Positions 55,933 to 64,000 of a stretch of DNA of 64,000 bases are shown in pieces. A program made the position numbers and the translations under genes. Numbering within the stretch: position 1 is the stretch's first letter; the number at the start of each line of letters is the position of its first letter. The stretch lies in the NCBI GenBank assembly GCA_946894095.1, contig OX335651.1, positions 4,486,501 to 4,550,500 of the forward strand. Reading direction: 5' to 3'. Under the pieces are notes generated by a model. It searched no databases. It was not told the origin of the DNA and saw only the letters and a list, made by a program, of their open reading frames with translations. This stretch comes from Incurvaria masculella (taxonomy: Eukaryota > Arthropoda > Insecta > Lepidoptera > Incurvariidae).

Positions 55933-56040
55933 TACTCTATAAACACTGTATGAATTCGTGACTCTACTATAACTCTATATATTCGAACTCTCCTATCACT
56001 CTATAGATTCGGGACTCTACCATCACTCTTTGATAGGTGT
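55933..56040. repeat. Degenerate ACTCTAC minisatellite, part 2
   Basis: GTGACTCTACTATAACTCTA, TCCTATCACTCTATAGATTC and GGGACTCTACCATCACTC continue the pattern seen before 55150, showing that the Helitron inserted into it. Confidence 0.5.
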
Positions 56041-56361
56041 CGGATTCAGGAAAATACAGTCCATCTGTTCCGGTCGGGGTGAGCGACGGGAGTCTCGCGA
56101 ACGGAAGAGTGAAGCCTCGCACGGCGGCGGCGGCGCAGCCCGCACAGAGCCCGTCATCGCGCCGTCTTATCGTTATCGGCGAACTCCGGCTGACCCGGCA
56201 CCCTCGTCATCTGCCGCCACCGCCGCTCGCTCCTGCGCCGCTTTCCAAACTAGTGGGGGGACACAGTCGATAATATACGACGTTTATGGATTGTCGATTA
56301 AATTACGCTGGCTTAAATTGACAATGTTCGCAATGAAGACCATGTCCCAGACCTTTGAAAG
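56041..56361 (+). CDS. Possible first coding exon, CpG-rich
   Basis: A GC-rich stretch with many CpGs (56060-56250) leads to ATG at 56324 (MFAMKTMSQTFE plus two bases) and a near-consensus donor GAAAG|GTAAGC at 56361/56362. The frame is also open upstream through the GC-rich part. This has the look of a 5' UTR plus first coding exon of a plus-strand gene whose other exons are to the right of the window or unrecognised. I do not recognise the peptide. Confidence 0.35.
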
Positions 56362-56379
56362 GTAAGCTTGTATAACCTC

Positions 56380-57200
56380 GTTACGCGTCATGCCGCAATT
56401 ATGAAATGGAACGCCTGGCCGCCACATATATCACGGTGTGTGATCTATTCCATAATTAAATGGCCTTCGCTTCTTTCTGGGCATCCCTTTTTTACACCAC
56501 CCATTTTATAACTAAGTATTTTCTTACAAGACGAAATTCATGACATTTGATTACATTTCCTTTGACGACAAAAAAGATTATTTAGATATGTTTAATCATG
56601 ATAAAACTATGATTACCCGATTGCACAAGTACTTGCAAGAATTCTTCAAATGGAGCCTTGTAAGTTTTTGACAGTAACATTTTGAAGGATATTTATAATT
56701 GAATTCACCGTCACCTTTCAACCCATATAAGACCTTTTTAAGTTTGAATACTATACATACTATGTTCATGGTTTGATAATTATCAAACAAGTGTGAATTA
56801 TTGAATTATCGGTATATGTAGGATTAAAAAACGAAATGATTAATCAAACCATGAAAACTTAGTTTTAAAATTATTTGGAAACCACTTTGCCAATTGACTT
56901 GATTGATTGTAACTAACATCAAAGATGCAGTCAATTAATGCCTGCACATTTTTGCTTATAAACAGGGTCAAATCGCAGCAACGCTAAAATCTATAAACAA
57001 AATTATTTTTCTTTATAGGTTCTATTAAGTTTTATTACTTTGAACAAATCAAAACGTGCAGATACAGGTATTAGTCGGCCGGAAATAATGTTAATGCAAC
57101 TTTTCGGATACGTACGGGTTTTCTGTATTAATTACAACAAACGCAAAATACAATGCCAGATTTTGTATGGATGTGGTGCCATTTTTTATTCGCGCAACCA
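56380..57200. other. AT-rich sequence after the candidate exon
   Basis: No supported gene or clear repeat. Would be intronic if the candidate exon at 56.3 kb is real. Confidence 0.35.
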
Positions 57201-57204
57201 TCAT

Positions 57205-57700
57205 CTAAACTTAGTTATTTTTAAGCTATTGCATAGCTTCTATCGAGGGCCTTGAGCGCGGGGACCGAATCCAGAAATTCCGTAACGAAAAAAAACCTCA
57301 CGCTCCCCACTCCGACGGGCACGGAGGTGTGTGCCGGTAGCGCTACTTCACACTAGGGGGAGCGGGGCCGGGGAGGCGGCGGGGGCGGGGCGGGCGGTCC
57401 GACGCGTGGAGGGGGAGGGGGCGACGTGAGATCAAACATGCGTCGTAAAAAAATTGTTTTCTTATCGGTCACCACGCTCAAAAAGTGTAACTTGAATTAA
57501 TATCAAAGAAAAAGAAATACTGCATAAATAAAATTATAAATAATTATAATTGCATAAGTTGATACAAAATGCTATGCAATAGCTTAACCGCGGCAGTCCC
57601 CGAGTGCCACACGTCTTTTATTCAAATTTTGTTTGCTACAATAATCTTAACAAAAATAATTAAGTTTTGTTGAAGGCCGCGCGAACAAAAAAAAGGTTTA
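57205..57700. repeat. GC-rich dispersed repeat with TATTGCATAGC motif
   Basis: AAGCTATTGCATAGC near 57215 is mirrored near 57571 (GCTATGCAATAGCTT), enclosing a very GC-rich block (57300-57430: GGGGCGGGGCGGGCGG, GACGGGCACGGAGGTGTG). The layout suggests one repeat with inverted outer parts rather than a gene-associated CpG island. Confidence 0.4.
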
Positions 57701-58124
57701 AAAAAAGGCACCAATTTCAGCCAAGGTCCTTCACTTCAATCAGGAATCTTAGTCCTGCTTTACTTTTTTTTTATTAACTATATCGACAAGTTATATAATC
57801 GAATGGTTCCCAACCCTAAAAGGCCGATGCCCCTACATACCCCACCCTCCCCTTCGCCTCTTTGCGCCCCGATACGAATACAGTCGCGGCAGCGGCGTGA
57901 GGGGGAGAGAGGGTGTTACATTTTATACCATCCGGGCTTATTGTGTCTATTGAGATCACATCTAAGCAATTTATAAGGAATATATTCGACTAAATAAAGG
58001 GGTTGCGACTTAATCGGAAGCTTTCTGGTGAGAATTCTTTCATAGTTTCTGTGAGTGGGTTGTACTCCATTTTGCCTCAGATATCCGTGTTGGGCTGGAA
58101 TCATTTACACTTTTATTGACGTAA

Positions 58125-58320
58125 ATGTTTTTTATACCCGCCATTTTTTATGGATTATCCTATTGACATAGAGGACTGATATTACACACATCGTCACATT
58201 TGCCCAAAACACCACTTGTGAAGTTCGGTGCCTTGCTAGCACTTTCCTTATATTGTACGGCGACATTGAATTGGATTGAAAATACGGAGAATGCTCGTTG
58301 CTGCTTAGATCATTTTTAGA
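58125..58320 (-). repeat. Degenerate SINE tail
   Basis: Minus-strand AGCAGCAACGAGCATTCTCC, GTATTTTCAATCCAATTCAA, GTACAATATAAGGAAAGTGC and GCACCGAACTTCACAAGTGG follow the SINE tail order. Confidence 0.5.
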
Positions 58321-59774
58321 ATATAAATGGGAATATAATATATGAAACATATTTAATTAAAAAGTATGCAATATCAAACCGCTTTTAACGCATTAATTTA
58401 CGAGAAAAACTAATTTATGCAAACAAATGAGACTAGCTACTATGATTTTTACATACATACAGATATTTACAAAAAAAATTAAGACGTGCGGAGGTAGAAT
58501 GAAGCTTTGTCAAGAGAGTTTTTTTTAAATAAAATCTGACAATTTTAGGATTAGGGAACCGTTAGGGCCTGAAAGACGATTTCACTAGTCGGCGGTCGCC
58601 GTGCAAAATTGTGCCTTGGCTAATGGAAAATCTAAATCTTCGATTTTAAATGCTGTAGATTTATTTCTGTAGGTTTTGAAAATGGTTTCATATAATGTTT
58701 CTTGATAGCTCAAAAAGACTGGTCCTTCGAGCCGGATCGCGTGTTGCGCGGGTCGCGACCCACTAATATGCGAATTAATACCCGGCGAGGCGAGGGGAGA
58801 AGTCAGCTGTTGCCGCCCTGATATACGGTGGCATTAATCATGGGCCGCCATTTTACACATCAAAAAAGTTTGTTATCACGTGAATTACGGGTTCGGACCG
58901 TGCGCTACCGTGGAAATTGAATTAAACGTTGACGTTGTAAGTTATTAGTTTGCTCGGCGGAGAATTATATACGTTGATATCGAAATGTTATATCCAAACG
59001 CTGATGCGAGAACGTTAAATAGAAATGGACTAGTGACATGCTCCGCAACCGCTTCGCCGGCAAACGTCATACAACGAGCACATAGTAAGGTCAACTACGC
59101 TCGCGACTCGCTGCGATGTGGGTAAACTAGAAGTTTCTAGTATATCTGGTCTAATGACCGTCCGATCCTTTTTTTAAGCTTACGGATTTTTCGACGTGCA
59201 AGGGCAAAGAACTCATTAAACCATTACCTAAAATACTGTCGGTGTTACCTCTTTCAATTTTGAGGCTTATTCGCTGGATAAAATGTCGTCTTTGAATGTA
59301 TCAATTACTTATCTTCGGCATTTCTTTTCAAAAACCAGTATGTCATCACTGGTGCTGATAGCTAACTATGGACATTTCGTGTCCATTCCTTTTTAACGTT
59401 CTTTTGTTTATGTATGTAATGTATTTAAGTGTTCCGAGCTCAAGGACGTTAGGAGACAGTATAATTCGCCTAAGTGATGTTTTACGTACCTACCTAAATT
59501 TGTATTTTACTTGGTGGTTTGGCAATTTAGTGCTATTTGGGACTTAACATAAAATTAATAACTACAGCCTTGTATTTAATTTTAGAACCCATTTATGTAA
59601 AAAAAACTATGAAGTATTGTAGTTGAGATATCAAAATATAATATAGGCTTATGTGTGCAAATATCGCTAAATCTTGATCTGCGTGTTCGTAATAATCACC
59701 TCCTAAACGGCTTGACCGATTTTGATGATTTTTTTGTACTTTTTTATATGCCTGACGACGCCCATGGCGCCACC
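58321..59774. other. Intergenic sequence
   Basis: No supported gene. A short segment near 59690-59740 (AAACGGCTTGACCGATTTTG) is typical of Helitron-like repeats. Otherwise nothing was recognised. Confidence 0.35.
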
Positions 59775-60148
59775 TTAAGGTCGGCCCGTAAGCACCTGAA
59801 AATTTCGCCTCCCATACAAACGTAGTTTACTAATCATTTGAAAACCAATGTTCCAACTTACTTGATATTTGATATCTAATATTAGGCTACAAATATCTGT
59901 GTCTGCATGCCTTTTTTTTCGGTAAATGTATTCTGTGTCAAACCATAGAGAAAACAAAATTCGTATGAAGATTTTCTTTTTGCTTTCATTTCATTCGGTT
60001 TGGATTTTTCAAAAAATCAAAAGCATGCAGACACAGATATTTGTTACTGGATATTAGATATTAAATATTAATTTAATTGGAATAGCGGTTTCCAAATTAT
60101 TAGTAAACTACGTTTGTATGGGGAGCATTACTTACGGGCCGTTCTTAA
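59775..60148. mobile_element. TTAA-flanked foldback MITE
   Basis: TTAA at 59775-59778 and 60145-60148 bounds arms of about 140 bp that begin CGGCCCGTAAG and include CCCATACAAACGTAGTTTAC. The arms are complementary with modest divergence (shared ATATCTGTGTCTGCATGC). TTAA duplication suggests piggyBac-type mobilisation. Confidence 0.65.
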
Positions 60149-60539
60149 TGGTTCTTCCCTATAGTTGGACCTGATAGGTGGCGCATTTGGAAAGATCTTT
60201 TTTTTTTTAAAATGACATCTGAACAACAAGCCTGCGAAGCGTTCTATGCTAGCATAATATAAAATCACAAATCAAGGTCCGTCCGCGGCTGTAAAGGGAG
60301 AAAATAATTCGAAAGAACCGAAGTAACTCGAATTACATGGAATGGAAGATGGTTATAGTTGCCCTTTAAGGATACATCTTTCTAAGTCAACGTCCTCTGC
60401 TAGGCGGAGTCCGATTGCATAACAAAGGGACGCCTTATATCGAGCACCCCTCCTCTCAGACTTTATAACGAGAGCACTGTCCTCGGTTGTGGAGGACATG
60501 AATTGATGGAGCTGGTTGGAATTAAATAAAATCGCTAGC

Positions 60540-60860
60540 TTGACGGCAAAAGGGTATATCTGTAACTTTTTTTAAATGGATTTTTTTACAAAAACATTTG
60601 ATGCGCTTTCATGTGGCATAAGGATATATCTATCACTTTTTTTAAATGGTTTTTTTTGCAAAGAACGTGCTAAGATTTGATGCTCTTTCATGTGGCAAAA
60701 ATATTTATCTGTAACTTTTTTTTAAATGTTTTTTTTTTAATAAAAAACGTGCTAAGATTTGATGCTCTTTCATGTGGCAAAAGGATATATCTGTCACTTT
60801 TTTTATATGGATTTTATTACAAAAAACGTGCTAAGATTTGATGCTCTTTTATGTGGCAAT
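60540..60860 (+). repeat. Four-unit minisatellite, ~80-bp period
   Basis: Each unit runs GGATATATCTGTCACTTTTT, AAATGG, T-run, ACAAAAAACGTGCTAAGATT, TGATGCTCTTTCATGTGGCA. Units start near 60551, 60620, 60699 and 60780 and differ by small indels in the T/A runs. Confidence 0.75.
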
Positions 60861-60894
60861 GTGGACGCTGGTAGCAGTGTAGTGCAGTGTGCAA

Positions 60895-60955
60895 TATTAG
60901 GAAGGTCCTGGCATGGCACCTAGTTCCCATGTTGTTGGGCTTTATTATGAAGGTA
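60895..60955 (+). repeat. SINE tail fragment
   Basis: AGGAAGGTCCTGGCATGGCA then CCTAGTTCCCATGTTGTTGG, equal to the tail of the common SINE. Confidence 0.6.
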
Positions 60956-60959
60956 GTTT

Positions 60960-62330
60960 AGGTAGCCTTCCATTTCAACTTAGTCATTCATACCCAGTTG
61001 CACAATGTAGATGTCGGTATTCTATTATAGAATATGGCAACAGACAACGTTGTTTAGATTGCAACAGGCAACACGCAAAACTTTTAATATTTACAACAGT
61101 CTAACGTTTTGGTATTTCAAAACTAAATATTTTTTTAAAATCGCCAGTAAGCCAGTTAACTCCCTGTATAGTTCAGCAGGTCCCAAGACATTATTTTTTA
61201 CTTCGCAGAATTTTGTTGTTTTGAAACTTTAAAACCGTTTGGACTATGTTCATGAATAATTTCTCCTAAAGAACAAAAAAAGACATTAAAAAAACAAGAA
61301 TTAAATAATGAGAATACAGACTGCAACAAAAGAAATGGTGGCTAAATAGTTCGACAAAGTGAGATTTAATTTGAATTATAATGTAACGGTTTCAAGTGAA
61401 ACAAGAATGATACAAGTCGCTATGCTCCTCATGTTCCTGGCTCCAGGTTCGGGTAGAGAGCTCATTGAATGAAGCGCTAAACGAAGCGACTGCGATTCCA
61501 AGAACGCTCGTTCGGACCTAGTACGTAATTGACATGCACTCTAGCGCACTGACGACTTCTAATAATTTAATTTGTTGGACATTATCCTTTTTAGTGGTGA
61601 AAAATTACCTATTTTTGCGTTTAAATCTCAATAATTACGCATAACAATAACGATTAAACTTTGAAAGTAGAAATTCAAATTTTAAGGTAAAATATTAAAA
61701 AAACACCAGAAGAGAAAAAAAACTCTAATTTATTACATGGTTTCTATCATCATGATCCCTTATAAACTTGGATATGTATGTCTATCATGTAATAGAGTAT
61801 TCAGGAATATATTGAACATTTTGATACCGGAATCGGTCGAGAGTGCTCGTACCAAAGGTAATACTAATAATTACTCGTACGTTGAAAACATCAAGGAAAA
61901 AATAGATTTAGAAACGTAATACGAATGTGATATGGACGTGGCATCAACCGTGCAGCAAGGAAACATTAATTAAAGAAAGAGAGCTGTAAAAACGATTTAA
62001 ATAATATGCTGCACGGCTAGACATGAACCAACAATATATCCCCTCCTCCCCAAGTTATGGGTCTGCCTACAACGGTTTGCGAAATTGGTGGATGTAAAGC
62101 CCGCGAAGGATATGGTTACTGCTTCATATCCGGCTTTGCTGGGTAGTTATTTGTCAGTTCTTTTTTTTTAATTAAATTGTCCTTGTTTCACAGCCGATTC
62201 TACATACATTACACATAGGTTAGACGAAAGCTACTAACATTTCCGTAAACTAATTTGTTTAGTTTACGTAAATTTCATGCTCTTAAATTGTAGTAATTAA
62301 ACCCGTAATGCTTTATGGGCTGACATTAAT
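60960..62330. other. Intergenic sequence
   Basis: No supported gene. A less AT-rich stretch at about 61410-61560 holds no frame with recognisable motifs. Confidence 0.35.
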
Positions 62331-62334
62331 CCTT

Positions 62335-62430
62335 TTTTTATGTGACTGGACATGGATGGCTAATACCACACATTCTGTCGTGGTATTAGCCCAACACACC
62401 ACATGTCATGTCAGGACCTTCCTTATATTT
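62335..62430 (-). repeat. SINE tail fragment
   Basis: Reading the minus strand: ATATAAGGAAGGTCCTGACA, TGTGGTGTGTTGGGCTAATA and CATCCATGTCCAGTCACATA. Confidence 0.65.
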
Positions 62431-62759
62431 ATATTATATGTAATCTTAAAGGTAAAAAAATAAACAAATAGAACAATTTAGTCGCCGTTAACTCCATCTG
62501 CTAAAAAAATCCGAGTAAATCTAATAAAAGATCTATTGATCGCATTCCATCTGTCTATCGCGCACATAAAAATACGCCCAGTCTGGCGAAGGTCGCAGTG
62601 TAGAAACTGAAAATGACTCATAACTCAGAGCATTGTCGACTGGTGATTTCAGCTCACTATTCCAGGCACAATCAACCTCGATTGTTAAAATATCGGCAAT
62701 CATTTGACGCTGGACTTTTCTTAGATCAGCGGAGTTGTGGAGTGGATTAGTCACTAAAG

Positions 62760-63010
62760 CATTTTTTATGTATCTAGGCGTAATACTACACCCACCGTCA
62801 TGATATTAGCCAATAACATCGCATCACCGAAGGAATCAGGTGTAATGCAGGATCTACCCTCGGCTACATTGAACTGAATTAATAACACGGACAATGTTTT
62901 ATTGCCATTAAGACTATATTTTCATCCAATGCGATGCTTAACCCTGCCACCTAGCAGGGGAACCTACAGTTTTACATGGATTCCGAACCATGCAACAGCT
63001 CGCATTCATA
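62760..63010 (-). repeat. SINE body and tail
   Basis: Minus-strand GCATGGTTCGGAATCCATGT, CCTGCTAGGTGGCAGGGTTA, GCATCGCATTGGATGAAAAT and ACCTGATTCCTTCGGTGATG keep the SINE order. The tRNA-like head is missing. Confidence 0.65.
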
Positions 63011-63735
63011 ATGCTGCTTTGTTCTTGCTCCATGCAGGTGAACGGCGAGATAAGTTTTTTTTTTACTAAAATGAGCAAGTACACAACTAGGCGTACTTAA
63101 TGCTGTCTAGAGTTAAACAGTTTTTTCACCAGTCACTCAAGAGTGTAGAGAAGAAATCTTCCGGACAGTAGGTATTACATCTCAAGAATAGCCACTGATT
63201 TGTATGGATTACTGTTTATAGTTGGTTGGAGCATGTACAAACTCTTACAAAACCATTCTGTGGTTTTGTGAGGGTTTGCACATTAGAAAAATATTTTTCT
63301 GAAGATTCTGTGGGTTGCGTAAAAAAAGGAAAAGCATAAATATACTATCTCTTTATTATTTATACATGTATGCTACTTATATGAACTTATTACTTGTATA
63401 CTTTATACTTTTATTAATAATATAAAACACAACTCAACTCGCATTCCTATGCTACGTGAAAAAGGGTACATCTCTAGATAAATGAATTCAAGTAAACAAA
63501 ATTAAAGCTCACAAATGCAGGAAAGCTTCATTACTCCTACTAGGCCACGGTACGCCACAACACATTCAGTTCGTTCTCATAACGCACATTGCGAGCACAT
63601 GTGTTCTATTTTAATCGACCCAATTTTTCAAGGTTCCTTCATTACCTAGTCTAGCTACAAACACTGAGATTACAAATTGAGATAGAAAAATAACATTCCA
63701 TTTTATTTCATAGCCGTTTCAGAGCTGGTTTTATT
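63011..63735. other. AT-rich intergenic sequence
   Basis: Nothing recognisable apart from a short inverted motif near 63230-63280 (GTACAAACTCTTACAAAACC against GGTTTTGTGAGGGTTTGCAC). Confidence 0.35.
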
Positions 63736-63737
63736 TG

Positions 63738-63850
63738 TTCATTTCATTTATTTGAATGAATAAATGAATAAATTCTTTATTGTGCAATAGAAAACAAGTA
63801 CAATTACAAAAACAATTTAATTTAACAAAAACAAGGCATCGATGTTGCTC
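63738..63850 (-). repeat. LINE 3' terminus
   Basis: On the minus strand, TTGTACTTGTTTTCTATTGC, ACAATAAAGAATTTATTC, then a (ATTTATTC)n tail. This TATTGCACAATAAAGAA ending is common to LINE 3' UTRs; a short match also lies near 38355. Confidence 0.5.
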
Positions 63851-63904
63851 ACATCATTAACTATAGTACCGTATGGTAAACCCACCGCCATAGAGATGAT
63901 AGAA

Positions 63905-64000
63905 TAACCATCCAGTTCAATGTAGCCCTGCTAATGAAGGGAAAGGTCCCGGCATGGCACCTAATTCCTTCGGAAATGTGGTGTATTGGGCTTATATCAT
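63905..64000 (+). repeat. SINE tail running off the window
   Basis: CCATCCAGTTCAATGTAGCC, GGTCCCGGCATGGCACCTAA, TTCCTTCGGAAATGTGGTGT and TTGGGCTTATATCAT match the SINE tail; the copy continues beyond position 64000. Confidence 0.65.

Noticed and set aside
57300..57440. CpG-island promoter
   Set aside because: The GC-rich block lies between mirrored TATTGCATAGC motifs and looks like part of a dispersed repeat; no adjacent exon or initiator was found.
61737..61919. 60-aa open frame
   Set aside because: No motif, AT-rich and isolated.
62533..62754. 73-aa minus-strand frame
   Set aside because: No recognisable homology or splice context; possibly a relic of an unidentified repeat.

Overview
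The window reads as nuclear DNA from an insect, most likely a moth or butterfly. Coding exons are short, GT-AG spliced and GC-richer, and they sit in AT-rich introns packed with mobile elements of lepidopteran type: mariner, an RNase H-bearing LINE, Helitron-like elements with TC...CTAG ends, tRNA-headed SINEs and many foldback MITEs. Nothing prokaryotic was seen. Species cannot be fixed from the sequence alone.

Three protein-coding host genes can be assembled completely. (1) 8903-16614, plus strand: molybdenum cofactor sulfurase (MOCOS, fly maroon-like), five exons, 833 aa, with an intact mariner transposon in intron 3. (2) 17443-19594, minus strand: a 102-aa MIEN1-like member of the selenoprotein-W-like Rdx family, three exons ending in a CVIL prenylation motif, convergent with MOCOS. 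(3) 27360-35820, plus strand: Rab27, five exons, 226 aa, ending in CSC. The genes have unrelated functions and no operon-like logic: MOCOS activates xanthine dehydrogenase and aldehyde oxidase, Rab27 directs vesicle docking and exocytosis, and MIEN1 is a small prenylated thioredoxin-like protein.

Between MIEN1 and Rab27 lies a nearly intact full-length LINE (19822-25025, minus strand) with 13-bp target-site duplications. It has two ORFs coupled by a TAATG stop-start overlap and one in-frame amber codon that cuts the conserved C-terminal Cys-His region off ORF2. A 63-bp 3'-end copy of the same family, with its own 13-bp duplication, sits just beside it.

The most unusual locus is Rab27 exon 4. 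It is followed by seven further head-to-tail 197-bp copies that carry most of the exon and its splice donor but no acceptor, and then by two 150-bp copies that join exon sequence to the end of a TTAA-type MITE.

The remaining sequence (1-8900, 25040-27350 and 36000-64000) holds no complete gene I can support. It is a mosaic of SINEs (tRNA-headed and 5S-rRNA-headed versions sharing one body), MITEs, Helitron-like elements, LINE remnants, minisatellites and a perfect 161-bp inverted duplication. Two CpG-rich stretches with strong splice donors (near 47.6 kb and 56.3 kb) may be 5' exons of a gene that continues to the right of the window.
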